Positions 49,723 through 58,872 are shown, numbered from the stretch's first letter. The stretch is DNA of 64,000 bases from an uncultured Dehalococcoidia bacterium (GCA_951812285.1 OX638292.1:1714551-1778550); one strand, 5' to 3'. Numbers and translations are program-made. Notes: generated from the letters alone by a model not told the origin.

Positions 49723-51492
49723 CTAGGCTGCGCACTCTCCCTCGCCGCGCTCGACCTTGTAGAGGACGTCGCGGTTCCAGTCGATGTAGTAGTGGATGGT
49801 CTCGCGGCCTAGCTCCGGCACGGTGGAAACCGGCTTCAGCAGCTCCTCGTAAGAGGCCGCGCCGATGCGGTCGACGTAGTCGTTGAAGACTTCACCGTCG
49901 TTGCGGTGCTCCACGTAGTCGTCGACGATGAGCTTGATGGCCTCCTCAATGCGCTTGGACGGGACCTTGACGCGCAGGTGCTGGCCGATGCGGACGGGCT
50001 TGATCTGGCTGCCGCCGACGTAGACCTCGTACGCGGGCACCTGAGCCTTGCCGACCTTGATGGCGGCGCCGTGGAAGCCGATGTTGCCGAGGTGGTGCTG
50101 GCCGCAGCCGTCCGGGCAGCCGGAAATGTTGATGCGGATGTTGCGGGCAAGCTCGTCATGGGACTTGTAGTCGCTGAGGGCGTCCCAGAGGTTGCCGGCG
50201 AGGCCCTGCGAGGAGGTGATGCCGAGGGCACAGCTCTCGGTGCCGGGGCAGGAGACGATGTCGCTTAACTCGTTGGCGCCGGGCTCGGCCATGCCGACGG
50301 CGACGAGCTTCTCGTACAGGACGTGCAGGGCGTTGTTGGGGACCCACTGGAGCGTCATGTCCTGGCGCAGCGTCATGCGGATGCTGCCCGCCAAGTCGCG
50401 GGAGATGTCGGCGAGCTGGAAGAACTGCTCGTCGGTGACGTTGCCGAGGCGCAGCTTGATGAAGACCGCGCTGTAGCCGTCCTGCTTCTGCCCAATGACG
50501 TTGCTGCCGAGCCAACGATCGAAGGCGGGGTCGTCATTGGGGAAGGGCGGGTAGTCGGCGGGCGGAGGAGGCGTGGGGTCCTCGTACTCGCCGGCGGAGA
50601 GCTCGTCGAGGTCATAGGTGACGTCCGCGATCTCTTCTTCCATGACCTTCTCGACCATCTCGCGGAAGGCGTCGATGCCGATGCGGTTGACGAGAACCTT
50701 GACGCGGGCCTTCATCTTGTTCTTGCGGAGCTCGTCGGCGGCGTTGAAGACGCGGAGGCACGCCTCGGAGACCTTGAGGAAGTCCTCAACCGGCACGAAC
50801 TCGTAGAGCTCCTGGGCGATGAGCGGCTGGATGCTGGTGCCGCCGCCAACGACGATGCGGAAGCCCTTGCGCTCGACGCCGTCGATCTCGCGAATGACGG
50901 CGTGGAAACCGATGTCGTGGATGGCGGTCATGACCCAGTCGTGGGTGCAGCCGCTGAAGGCAGTCTTCCACTTGCGGGGCATGTTGTTGGTGAAGTCGCG
51001 GCGCACGAAGTTGCGGACATAGGCGACTGCGTAGGGGCTGGGGTCAAAGACCTCCTCCGGGCAGACGCCGGTCAGGGGGCAGCTGGTGACGTTGCGGACG
51101 GTGTTGCCGCAGGCCTCTCGGCTGCCGAGGCCGGTCGAGCCGAGGGTGCGCATGACTTCCGCGGCGTCGTCGAGGTTGAGGAAGTGGTACTGCACGTTCT
51201 CTCGCGTGGTGATGTGGCCGCGCTTGAGGGGGGTGTAGTCGCGGGCGATGCGGCCGAGGGACTCGAGCTGGTCGGGGGTCATGCGGCCGAGGGGCACTTT
51301 GACGCGCATCATCTGGTTGTCGGGCTGGCGCTGCCCGTAGACGCCCTGGCGGAGGCGGAAGGCGCGGAACTCGGCGGCGTCGAGGTCGCCGGAGCGGAAG
51401 CGCTTGGCCTCGTTGTCGAAGTGGTCTATCTCTTCCGGAAGAACCGGGATGATGACGTTGGGTTGAAATCGGCTGTCAGCGGACGTGGTCAT
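49723..51492 (-). CDS. Ferredoxin-type sulfite/nitrite reductase (siroheme, [4Fe-4S])
   Basis: This 589-residue protein has the duplicated sulfite/nitrite reductase fold: MMRVKVPLGRMTPDQLESLG, HITTRENVQYHFLNLDD and TVRNVTSCPLTGVCPEE in the first half, RMTLRQDMTLQWVP, SCPGTESCALG and ISGCPDGCGQHHLGNIGFHGA in the second. The two Cys pairs C-x5-C and C-x3-C bind the cluster bridged to siroheme. Sulfite to sulfide is favoured by the absence of nitrate genes nearby, but nitrite cannot be excluded. The ATG at 51492 has AGGAGGAG upstream. The leader contains a terminator-like hairpin just before the ribosome binding site. Confidence 0.9.
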   Translation of the reverse strand: MTTSADSRFQPNVIIPVLPEEIDHFDNEAKRFRSGDLDAAEFRAFRLRQGVYGQRQPDNQMMRVKVPLGRMTPDQLESLGRIARDYTPLKRGHITTRENVQYHFLNLDDAAEVMRTLGSTGLGSREACGNTVRNVTSCPLTGVCPEEVFDPSPYAVAYVRNFVRRDFTNNMPRKWKTAFSGCTHDWVMTAIHDIGFHAVIREIDGVERKGFRIVVGGGTSIQPLIAQELYEFVPVEDFLKVSEACLRVFNAADELRKNKMKARVKVLVNRIGIDAFREMVEKVMEEEIADVTYDLDELSAGEYEDPTPPPPADYPPFPNDDPAFDRWLGSNVIGQKQDGYSAVFIKLRLGNVTDEQFFQLADISRDLAGSIRMTLRQDMTLQWVPNNALHVLYEKLVAVGMAEPGANELSDIVSCPGTESCALGITSSQGLAGNLWDALSDYKSHDELARNIRINISGCPDGCGQHHLGNIGFHGAAIKVGKAQVPAYEVYVGGSQIKPVRIGQHLRVKVPSKRIEEAIKLIVDDYVEHRNDGEVFNDYVDRIGAASYEELLKPVSTVPELGRETIHYYIDWNRDVLYKVERGEGECAA

Positions 51493-51512
51493 GGGCTCTC
51501 CTCCTGGCTTCC

Positions 51513-51548
51513 AAAACAAAACCCCGCTCAGTTCATCGGCGAGCGGGG
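51513..51548 (-). terminator. Terminator-like hairpin in the leader of the sulfite/nitrite reductase gene
   Basis: On the minus strand CCCCGCTC-N11-GAGCGGGG is followed directly by TTTTGTTTT, a classic intrinsic terminator. It sits between the promoter (51632-51660) and the ribosome binding site, so it can only act on this gene's own leader: an attenuator. Confidence 0.65.
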
Positions 51549-51631
51549 CTGCACCGGAATTGTGTTTCGGCTTACCCCGTGTGCAGTCGACAGCAACAGT
51601 TGTTGACTAATACGGTCACCATAGTGCCGTT

Positions 51632-51660
51632 AGTCTAGGGTTCCGTAGCTAACGTGTCAA
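51632..51660 (-). promoter_or_regulatory. Promoter of the sulfite/nitrite reductase gene
   Basis: On the minus strand TTGACA (51655-51660) and TAGACT (51632-51637) are 17 bp apart. Transcription would start near 51625, giving a leader of about 130 bases. Confidence 0.65.
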
Positions 51661-51771
51661 GCGACGGGCTATCTGGGCGCGGTTTGGGGTTGCACCTCAG
51701 TAGATTATGTAATGTACAAGCATCGTTCGGCCAATGTGATCTGAAGATGCCGCCGATTTGCCGCGTACGAC

Positions 51772-51777
51772 TATAAT
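51772..51777 (+). promoter_or_regulatory. -10 box of the HemQ-like gene
   Basis: A consensus TATAAT lies 29 bp before the chosen start codon. The -35 region is poor, so an activator may be needed. Confidence 0.45.
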
Positions 51778-51805
51778 GGTGGCTGAGTTCTGCCCGGAGG
51801 ACGGC

Positions 51806-52516
51806 ATGACCGAGGCCCAACCCGTGATGCGGCGACAGGTGGTGAAGTACAACTTCTACCAGGTTGACCCGGCGTGGCGCCGCCTGTCCGACGCCGAGCG
51901 CGACGACCACCGGCGGGAGTTTGCCGCCATGGTGGGCGAGTTCTCCGACCGCATCGAGGTGCGGACGTACTCGCTGGTCGGGCTGCGCGGCGACGCCGAC
52001 TTCCTGCTGTGGCTGCTGGGGTGGACACTGGACGGGATGCAGGAATTCGCGTCGGCGGTGAACGGCACGGGGCTCGGCAAGTACTTGCGGACGGCGTACT
52101 CGTACCTCTCGCTGACGCGGCCGTCGCCGTACGTGGACGACCACGTGCACGCGGAGCAGGATGGGCGGTCCAAGGTGGTGCGGCCGCAAAGCGCCGACCA
52201 CCCGTACCTGGTCGTCTACCCCTTCGTGAAGATAGCGGACTGGTACCAGCTTCCGCTGGAGCGACGGCAGGAGATGATGAACCAGCACTTCACCATCGGG
52301 CACAAGTACCCAGGCGTGCGCAACAACACCACCTACTCCTTCGGCATCGACGACCAGGAGCACATCGTGGCGTTTGACGTGTCCAACATCGACGAATTCC
52401 TGGACCTGCTGATGGAGCTGCGGGAGGCGGAGGCGCGGCCGTACACGGAGCGCGACACGCCCATCTTCACCTGCATCGCGCGGGGGCTGGACGACATCCT
52501 GCGGGGAATTGGGTAA
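51806..52516 (+). CDS. Chlorite dismutase/HemQ family protein (probable coproheme decarboxylase)
   Basis: This 236-residue protein has the family features VVKYNFYQVDPAWRRL, RTYSLVGLRGDADFLLW, the aromatic YSYLSLTRPSPY and VVYPFVKIADWYQLPLERRQEMMNQHFTIGHKYPGVRNNTTYSFGIDDQEHIVAFD; the conserved His of the proximal heme site is in IGHKYP. The length and the YPF/W-Y pattern fit HemQ better than true chlorite dismutase. ATG 51806 is chosen because CGGAGG lies five bases upstream; an ATG at 51758 precedes the -10 box. It overlaps the next gene by one base. Confidence 0.85.
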   Translation: MTEAQPVMRRQVVKYNFYQVDPAWRRLSDAERDDHRREFAAMVGEFSDRIEVRTYSLVGLRGDADFLLWLLGWTLDGMQEFASAVNGTGLGKYLRTAYSYLSLTRPSPYVDDHVHAEQDGRSKVVRPQSADHPYLVVYPFVKIADWYQLPLERRQEMMNQHFTIGHKYPGVRNNTTYSFGIDDQEHIVAFDVSNIDEFLDLLMELREAEARPYTERDTPIFTCIARGLDDILRGIG

Positions 52517-52725
52517 TGCAGCCGGACATGCTGAAGCACGCTCCTCGGGCCCTCATGTCAGTTGGGGCGACGCTGTTCGGGTTGGGTGTGCTGATCGCGC
52601 TCATTGCCGAAGGGCGTCCAGGGATCATCTACATCATGGGCGGTCTTGGGTTGTTGATGTTGGGCTTCGGGTTGACGGTGTACTTCTTCATCGAGGGCGT
52701 CGCAGGGAGACGCACCGGGGGGTAG
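52516..52725 (+). CDS. Small two-helix membrane protein, 69 residues
   Basis: The ATG overlaps the HemQ-like stop (TAATG). Two hydrophobic helices (SVGATLFGLGVLIALIAEG and IYIMGGLGLLMLGFGLTVYFF) are followed by EGVAGRRTGG. No family was recognised. The last codons are duplicated about 150 bp downstream (52849-52877), after one palindromic repeat. Confidence 0.6.
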   Translation: MQPDMLKHAPRALMSVGATLFGLGVLIALIAEGRPGIIYIMGGLGLLMLGFGLTVYFFIEGVAGRRTGG

Positions 52726-52807
52726 GCGCTGGTCGCTCCGGGGGAGTGTACGCGCCGGCAGTGGCCTCCCGGCTACTTTGCTCGCGAGCGTGACTTTCGG
52801 CGAGCTC

Positions 52808-52836
52808 CATGGTTTCCCGCTTTCGTGGGAATGACG
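52808..52836. repeat. Single palindromic repeat unit
   Basis: TTTCCCGC-TTTC-GTGGGAA followed by TGACGG, a diverged unit of the dispersed family in the same orientation as the others, in the gap before modC. Confidence 0.6.
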
Positions 52837-52880
52837 GTAGCGGTGGAGGGCGTCGCCGAGAGGCGCACGGGAGGTAGGGG

Positions 52881-53972
52881 TTAGCCCAGCACGATGATGC
52901 TGGTGGACTTGAGGACGAGGCTCACCTCCGCGCCCGGTCGCAGCTCCAGAGACGATGCCGCTTCCGGCGAGAGGGCCGCGAGGACCGTCGCGCCCGCGTC
53001 CGCCGAGACGAGCACGCTATCACCCACACGATCGAGGGCGGAGACTGTCGCGCGGAGGACGTTGCGCGCGCTGAGGCCGTGGGGCGGTTCGGCGGCGACG
53101 AGGACGTCGGAGGCGGGCACGGACACGGCGATCTCCTCGCCCTCGCCGCGGTCGACTGCCGGCAGCCAGAGTGTGAAGCCGGCGAACGCGGCCTCTGTCA
53201 AGCCGCTGCCCGGGTGATGGCCGACCACTCGACCTTCCAGCAGCGTTTCCATGTGCGCCGGCTCCAACAGGGGCAACACGGGCGCATCGTGCAATACACG
53301 GCGCGGCGTGTCCAGCGCGACTTGACGACCCTTGTCGAGCACGAGGGCCTGCTCGGCGATGGCGGTCACCTCCGAGAGGGCGTGGGAGACGTAGACCATC
53401 GGGATGCCCGTCTCCTTGTGGACGGCGCGCAGGCGGCGGAGGATGCGGCCTCGCGACGGCAGGTCGAGGGAGGCGAGGGGCTCGTCGAGCAGGAGCACCT
53501 CGGGCGAGGCGGCGAGGGCGCGGGCGAGTGCGACGCGCTGGCGCTCGCCGCCGGAGAGGGTCGCGGGCATGCGGTGCAGCAGGGGCTCGACCTCCAGGAT
53601 GCGCACGAGGTCGTTGGGTTGCAGGTAGCGGCGGTGCTTGGGCATGTGGTTGTAGCCGAAGAGGATGTTTTCGCGCACGCGCAGGTGGGGGAAGAGGAGG
53701 CCGTCCTGGTGGACGTAGCCCACGCGGCGCTTCTCCGGGGGGCGGTTGACGGACAGGAAGCGGTTCTCGTTGGAGAAGAGGGTGCGGTCCCAGAGCTGCA
53801 GCACGCCGGAGTCGGGGCGGGCGGTGCCGGCGATGCAGTTGAGCGTCGTGCTCTTGCCGCTGCCGGACGGGCCGAAGACGGCGGTGATGCCCGCGGTGAA
53901 CGAGGCGTCGAGCTCCAGGTTGAAGTCCGGGTAGCTCTTGCGAAAATGCAGCTCGAGATATGGCTCGCCCAT
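52881..53972 (-). CDS. modC: Molybdate ABC transporter ATP-binding protein
   Basis: This 363-residue ATPase has Walker A GPSGSGKSTTLN, signature LSGGERQR and Walker B VLLLDEPLASLD, followed by a C-terminal molybdate/tungstate-binding (MOP, TOBE) domain (about 290-363: LSARNVLRATVSALDRVGDSVLVSADAG). It couples ATP to molybdate import through ModB. The start MGEPYLEL lies two bases past the modB stop. A longer upstream frame is antisense-type noise within modB. Confidence 0.92.
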   Translation of the reverse strand: MGEPYLELHFRKSYPDFNLELDASFTAGITAVFGPSGSGKSTTLNCIAGTARPDSGVLQLWDRTLFSNENRFLSVNRPPEKRRVGYVHQDGLLFPHLRVRENILFGYNHMPKHRRYLQPNDLVRILEVEPLLHRMPATLSGGERQRVALARALAASPEVLLLDEPLASLDLPSRGRILRRLRAVHKETGIPMVYVSHALSEVTAIAEQALVLDKGRQVALDTPRRVLHDAPVLPLLEPAHMETLLEGRVVGHHPGSGLTEAAFAGFTLWLPAVDRGEGEEIAVSVPASDVLVAAEPPHGLSARNVLRATVSALDRVGDSVLVSADAGATVLAALSPEAASSLELRPGAEVSLVLKSTSIIVLG

Positions 53973-53974
53973 GA

Positions 53975-54673
53975 CTATGCCACCGCCTTCTTTATCAGCC
54001 AACGATGCACGAGCAACGCGGCCAGCGCAAGCACGAGGGAGAAGACGATGAAGCGCACGGCCGCGTCGTCGTTGCCAGTCTGCAGGTTGGTGTAGATGGC
54101 AAGGGGGAGGGTCTGGGTGGAGCCGGGGATGTTGCCCGCGACGATGATCGTCGCGCCGAACTCGCCGAGGCCGCGGGCGAAGGCGAGGAGCGTGCCGGCG
54201 GCGATGCCCCGGAAGGCGAGGGGGACGGTGACGCCGGTGAAGACCTTCCAGCGGCTCGCGCCGAGGGTGCGGGCGGCCATCTCGACGCGCGAGTCGACTC
54301 CGGCCATGGCGACTTCCATCGAGCGAACCATGAGAGGCAGGGCGACGAGGCCGGCGGCCATCGCGGCGGCGAACCAGGTGAAGAGGAGCTCGACGTCGAG
54401 GCTCCGCTGCAGCCCGGCGAGGGGGCCGTTGCGGCCGAGCAGGAGGAGGAGGGCGTAGCCGGTCACGACGGGGGGCAGCACAAGGGGGAAGGAGACGAGG
54501 GTGTCCAACAGCACCTTGCCGCGCATGGAGGTCTTCGCGAGGGCCCATGCCACCGTGAGGCCGACGGGCAGCCCGAGGAGCGTGCCGACGAGTGCAACGC
54601 GGAGCGATAGGAAGAGGACGGAATACTCTTCAGGCGTTGGCAATACGAGGCACCCTTTCGCCGTAGGATGCAC
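53975..54673 (-). CDS. modB: Molybdate ABC transporter permease
   Basis: This permease of about 232 residues has five to six helices and the coupling loop EMAARTLGASRWKVF, followed by GLGEFGATIIVAGNIPGSTQTLPLAIY, which is highly typical of ModB. The start is uncertain: GTG at 54673 is used here, TTG a few codons later is possible. Confidence 0.92.
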   Translation of the reverse strand: MHPTAKGCLVLPTPEEYSVLFLSLRVALVGTLLGLPVGLTVAWALAKTSMRGKVLLDTLVSFPLVLPPVVTGYALLLLLGRNGPLAGLQRSLDVELLFTWFAAAMAAGLVALPLMVRSMEVAMAGVDSRVEMAARTLGASRWKVFTGVTVPLAFRGIAAGTLLAFARGLGEFGATIIVAGNIPGSTQTLPLAIYTNLQTGNDDAAVRFIVFSLVLALAALLVHRWLIKKAVA

Positions 54674-54733
54674 AAATGGTAGCGGGTGCGAGCGAGCGTG
54701 CCAAGGCGCGGCGGGTGTTGGTGCGCCGGGGCC

Positions 54734-55540
54734 CTAGGGCGTCGTGAACCCGTGGTCGCGGAAGACAGCCAGCGACTCCTCGATGCCGAGGAAGGCGAGG
54801 AAGGTGGCGGCATCGCCACGGTTGCCGCTCTCGGCGAGGACGGCCGCGGGGTAGGTCACGGGCTGGTGACTCGCGGCGGAGAAGCGCCAGAGCTCGCGGA
54901 TGCCGTCGGCGTTGGAGGCGTCGGAGGCATAGACAATTGCCGCGTCGACATCGCCGGTGGCGGCGTACTGGAGGGCGGTGCGGACGTCCGGGCCGTAGAT
55001 GAGCCTCGGCTGAATCGAGTCCCACAGCCCCAGGGTCTCGAGCGCCTCCTGGGCGTAGACACCGGCGGGGGCCAGCGCAGGGTCGGCCATCGCGATGCGG
55101 CGCACGTCGTCGTCGCGCAGGTCCTCGGGGGTGACGATGATTGCGGCGCCATCGACCGGGCCGACGAGCGCGAGGGCGTTGCCGAGCAGGTCGACGCGGC
55201 TGCCTGACGCGAGGAGCCGGGCGGACTCGGCGTGGTCCATGGGGAGAGCGCCGGCGGAGATGAAGAGGTCGGCGGGGGCGCCGCGCACGAGCTGCTGGGC
55301 GAGCGTTGTGGAGCCGCCGAAGCTGAAGCGGACCTCGACTCCGTGCTCGGCGGTGAACGCGTCGCCGAGGGGCTGGAGGGCGTCGGCGAGGCTGGCGGCG
55401 GCGAAGACGGTTATCGGGGGGCGCTCCTCGTCGGCGCATGCCGTCGCCGCGACGGCGAGGGCCATCGCGATGGCGAGGAGGATATGGGGCACGAACTGTC
55501 GCCGCCGCACGATTCGCTTCCTCGGAACAGGTACGGGCAT
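54734..55540 (-). CDS. modA: Molybdate ABC transporter substrate-binding protein
   Basis: This 268-residue precursor has a signal sequence ending in ATAC, a lipobox-like site, then the ModA fold: ITVFAAASLADALQPLGDAFTAEHGVEVRFSFGGSTTLAQQL and PADLFISAGALPMD. The oxyanion-binding residues (Ser in AAASL, and in FGGST) are present. It starts the modABC operon. Molybdate uptake fits with the XdhC/MocA-type genes at 24790-26531. Confidence 0.93.
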   Translation of the reverse strand: MPVPVPRKRIVRRRQFVPHILLAIAMALAVAATACADEERPPITVFAAASLADALQPLGDAFTAEHGVEVRFSFGGSTTLAQQLVRGAPADLFISAGALPMDHAESARLLASGSRVDLLGNALALVGPVDGAAIIVTPEDLRDDDVRRIAMADPALAPAGVYAQEALETLGLWDSIQPRLIYGPDVRTALQYAATGDVDAAIVYASDASNADGIRELWRFSAASHQPVTYPAAVLAESGNRGDAATFLAFLGIEESLAVFRDHGFTTP

Positions 55541-55632
55541 GGTAGCACAGCGGGTTGGGAGGGCACCGGGGCGACTTCTGCGTGTGGTATAGTGCAGGTG
55601 TCCAAATCACCCCGCAAGAGGAGAATGTCCCC

Positions 55633-58332
55633 ATGACCAGCCAGAGCTATCACGTTGGCGCCCGATCGACGTTGAGCACGCCGCAGGGCGACCGGGTCTA
55701 CTACAGCCTGCCGTACCTGGAGAAGGAGGGGCTGACGAACCTGGACCGACTGCCCTACACAATCCGCATCCTGCTGGAGAACGCGCTCCGGAGCGTGGAC
55801 GGGTACCTGGTGGAGGAAGAGGACATCGCCGCGGTGGCGAGCTGGAAGCCGAGCCAGCAGCCGGACCGCACCTTCCCCTTCATGCTGGCCCGCGTGCTTA
55901 TGCAGGACCTGACCGGCATCCCGGCGCTCGTCGACCTGGCGGCAATGCGGAACGCGATGGCGCGGCTGGGCGGCGACCCGCAGAAGATCAACCCGCTCAT
56001 CCCCTGCGAGCTGGTCATCGACCACTCGGTGCAGATCGACTTCTTCGGGTCGCAAGTGGCGCTGCAGCGGAACGTGGAGCGCGAGTACGAGCGCAACATG
56101 GAACGGTACAGCTTCCTGCGGTGGGCGCAGAACGCGTTCAAGAACTTCCGGCTGGTGCCGCCGGGCGCGGGCATCGTGCATCAGGTGAACCTGGAGTACC
56201 TGGCGGACGTGATCACGACTCGGGACACCGACGACGGGCTGACCATCTTTCCGGACACGGTAATCGGCACAGACTCCCACACGACGATGATCAACGGGCT
56301 TGGCGTGCTGGGCTGGGGCGTCGGGGGCATCGAGGCGGAGGCCGTGCTGTTGGGGCAGCCGTACTACATGCAGGTGCCAGAGGTCATCGGCGTTAAGCTG
56401 AGCGGCACGCTGCGCGAGGGTGTGACGACGACGGACATGGTTCTGACGCTGACGCAGATGCTGCGGGCGCGGGGCGTGGTGGAGAAGTTTGTGGAATTCT
56501 TCGGGCCCGGGCTGTCCAACATCCCGCTGGCCGACCGGGCCACGGTAGCGAACATGTCACCGGAGTACGGTGCGACGTGCGGGTACTTCCCCATCGACTC
56601 CGTCACGCTGGACTACCTGCGGGGCACCGGCCGGGACGAGGCGCAGGTCGGGCTCGTGGAAGCGTACGCGAAGGCGCAGGGGCTCTTCCGCACGGACGAC
56701 TCACCGGACCCGGAGTACACGGACGTCTTGCAGCTCGACCTCGGCGACGTGGAGTCGAGCCTGTCCGGGCCGCGGCGGCCGCACGACCGGGTGGCGCTGG
56801 GCGAGATGAAGCGGAGCTTCCGCAGCGCGTTCCCGGACCAGACGGCAGGGGCGAACGGCAACATCCCGCTGACGGCGGACACGGAGATCGAGGGCGAGAC
56901 GCACAAGATCGGGCACGGGGCCGTGGTCATCGCGGCGATCACTAGCTGCACTAACACGTCCAACCCGTCGGTGATTATCGGCGCGGGACTGCTGGCCAAG
57001 AAAGCCGTCGAGAAGGGGCTGTCGTCGAAGCCGTGGGTCAAGACGAGTTTGGCGCCGGGCTCGCAGGTGGTGACTGACTACCTGGCGACCGCGGGGTTGA
57101 CGCCGTCGCTGGAGGCGCTGGGCTTCCACACCGTCGGGTACGGCTGCACGACGTGCATCGGCAACAGCGGGCCGATGCCGATGCCGGTGGCGACCGCGAC
57201 GGAGGACAACGACCTGGTGGCCGTCTCCGTCCTGAGCGGCAATCGCAACTTCGAGGGGCGCATCCACCCGCTGGTCAAGGCGAACTACCTGGCCTCGCCG
57301 ATGCTGGTGGTGGCGTACGCCATCGCGGGGACGGTGGACCTCGACCTGTCGACGGAGCCGCTCGGCGAGGACGACAGCGGGCAGCCGGTATACCTGCGCG
57401 ATATCTGGCCGTCGCAGAGCGAAATCCAGGACACCATCGCGCAGTCGCTGAACCCGGAGATGTTCCGGGCGCGGTACAGCACGGTGACGGAGGGCTCCGA
57501 CGCATGGAAGGCGGTCCCGGCGCCGACGGGCGACCTGTTTGACTGGGACCTGAACTCGACCTACATCCGGGAGGCCCCATACTTCCTGGACCTCAAGATG
57601 GACGTGGACGAGCCGACGGACATCCTCGGGGCGCGGGTGCTGGCGATGCTGGGCGACTCGATAACGACCGACCACATCTCGCCGGCGGGGGCGATTCCCG
57701 TCGACCGGCCGGCGGGGCGGTACCTGCTGGAGAAGGGCGTGGAGCCAGTTGACTTCAACATCTACGGCTCTCGACGCGGCAACCACGAGGTCATGGTGCG
57801 GGGCACCTTCGGCAACATCCGGCTTCGCAACCGGCTTACGCCCGAGAAGGAGGGCGACTGGTCGGTGTTCCTGCCAAACGACGAGGAGACGAGCATCTTC
57901 GAGGCGTCGCAGAAGTACATCGAGGGCGGGACGCCGACGGTGATCATCGCGGGCAAGGAATACGGATCGGGCAGCTCGCGGGACTGGGCGGCGAAGGGGC
58001 CGAACCTGCTGGGCGTGTACGCCGTGGTGGCGGAGAGCTATGAGCGCATCCACCGGAACAACCTCGTGGGCATGGGCGTCATGCCACTGCAATTCAAGCC
58101 GGGCGAGAGCGCGGAGAGCCTCGGGCTGACGGGACGCGAGACCTTCGAGGTCATCGGCATCTCGGAGGGGCTGACGCCGGGGCAGACGGTGCAGGTGCAG
58201 GCCGTGCGGGCCGACGGCTCGCGGCTGGCGTTTGACTCGACGCTGCGGATCGACAACCAGGTGGAGATCGACTATTACAAGCAAGGCGGGGTGCTGCACA
58301 CGGTGCTGCGGCGACTGCTGCGGGAGGGGTAG
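55633..58332 (+). CDS. acnA: Aconitate hydratase
   Basis: This 899-residue enzyme interconverts citrate and isocitrate. The cluster Cys residues are in TSCTNTSNPSV and YGCTTCIGNSGPMP; the swivel domain with GAIPVDRPAGRYL and YGSGSSRDWAAKGPNLLGVYAVVAESYERIHRNNLVGMG is complete. The architecture is that of the AcnA/IRP family. ATG 55633 is chosen because AAGAGGAGA lies upstream and homologues start near MTSQSYHVGA; the frame remains open to 55555 without similarity. A strong hairpin follows at 58407. Confidence 0.96.
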   Translation: MTSQSYHVGARSTLSTPQGDRVYYSLPYLEKEGLTNLDRLPYTIRILLENALRSVDGYLVEEEDIAAVASWKPSQQPDRTFPFMLARVLMQDLTGIPALVDLAAMRNAMARLGGDPQKINPLIPCELVIDHSVQIDFFGSQVALQRNVEREYERNMERYSFLRWAQNAFKNFRLVPPGAGIVHQVNLEYLADVITTRDTDDGLTIFPDTVIGTDSHTTMINGLGVLGWGVGGIEAEAVLLGQPYYMQVPEVIGVKLSGTLREGVTTTDMVLTLTQMLRARGVVEKFVEFFGPGLSNIPLADRATVANMSPEYGATCGYFPIDSVTLDYLRGTGRDEAQVGLVEAYAKAQGLFRTDDSPDPEYTDVLQLDLGDVESSLSGPRRPHDRVALGEMKRSFRSAFPDQTAGANGNIPLTADTEIEGETHKIGHGAVVIAAITSCTNTSNPSVIIGAGLLAKKAVEKGLSSKPWVKTSLAPGSQVVTDYLATAGLTPSLEALGFHTVGYGCTTCIGNSGPMPMPVATATEDNDLVAVSVLSGNRNFEGRIHPLVKANYLASPMLVVAYAIAGTVDLDLSTEPLGEDDSGQPVYLRDIWPSQSEIQDTIAQSLNPEMFRARYSTVTEGSDAWKAVPAPTGDLFDWDLNSTYIREAPYFLDLKMDVDEPTDILGARVLAMLGDSITTDHISPAGAIPVDRPAGRYLLEKGVEPVDFNIYGSRRGNHEVMVRGTFGNIRLRNRLTPEKEGDWSVFLPNDEETSIFEASQKYIEGGTPTVIIAGKEYGSGSSRDWAAKGPNLLGVYAVVAESYERIHRNNLVGMGVMPLQFKPGESAESLGLTGRETFEVIGISEGLTPGQTVQVQAVRADGSRLAFDSTLRIDNQVEIDYYKQGGVLHTVLRRLLREG

Positions 58333-58406
58333 CCGACAATAGCGAGAGCACTCGGAACGTTGCCCTTCGACAGGCTCAGGGCGAACGTTGAGGTGACAGG
58401 CACGAC

Positions 58407-58438
58407 AGAAGCCCCGCTCTTTACAGAGCGGGGCTTCT
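58407..58438. terminator. Bidirectional hairpin terminator between acnA and ferredoxin 1
   Basis: AGAAGCCCCGCTC and GAGCGGGGCTTCT form a perfect 13-bp stem with a TTTACA loop, between two convergent genes. Confidence 0.75.
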
Positions 58439-58464
58439 CATGTTCTGGGGAATGTGCCGGAGGA

Positions 58465-58767
58465 CTAGCCCTCGCCGATGTTGCGGGGGGCTTCCTGGGT
58501 GGCGACCCGGAGGGCGTCCATGTCCTTGCCCTCGAAGTAGTCGTAGTTGATCTGGATGAAGGACTCTTCTTCCGCGGGGACCTGGTCCTCGGCGAAGATG
58601 GCGGTGACGGGGCAGACGGGCTCGCAGGCCGCGCAGTCGATGCACTCGTCAGGGGCAATGTACATCTGGTTGTCGTCTGCGGTGGTGTAGATGCAGTCGA
58701 CCGGGCAGACGTCGATGCAGGCGCCGTCCTTCACGCCGACACACGGTGAAACGATGATGTAGGTCAT
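58465..58767 (-). CDS. Ferredoxin, 7Fe type ([3Fe-4S][4Fe-4S]-like), copy 1
   Basis: This 100-residue protein has two Cys clusters: CVGVKDGACIDVCPVDC and CIDCAACEPVCP. The wide spacing in the first cluster is typical of FdxA/FdI-type ferredoxins, followed by an acidic tail (FAEDQVPAEEES). It is a low-potential electron carrier that may serve KorAB and sulfite reductase. ATG 58767 is preferred over one 33 bp upstream. Confidence 0.92.
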   Translation of the reverse strand: MTYIIVSPCVGVKDGACIDVCPVDCIYTTADDNQMYIAPDECIDCAACEPVCPVTAIFAEDQVPAEEESFIQINYDYFEGKDMDALRVATQEAPRNIGEG

Positions 58768-58872
58768 GAGTTGGGAATCCCCCTTTCGGCTCTCTGTCAA
58801 TTGGGCGCCGAGCGGCTACGCCCCAGCCGCCAAAGCGCATGACGAGTATAGCACAGCGCGATTGCGCCGCGC

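Noticed and set aside
56701..58299. Open frame of 532 codons on the minus strand opposite acnA
   Set aside because: Arg/His/Val-rich composition with no domain; a mirror of aconitase codons.
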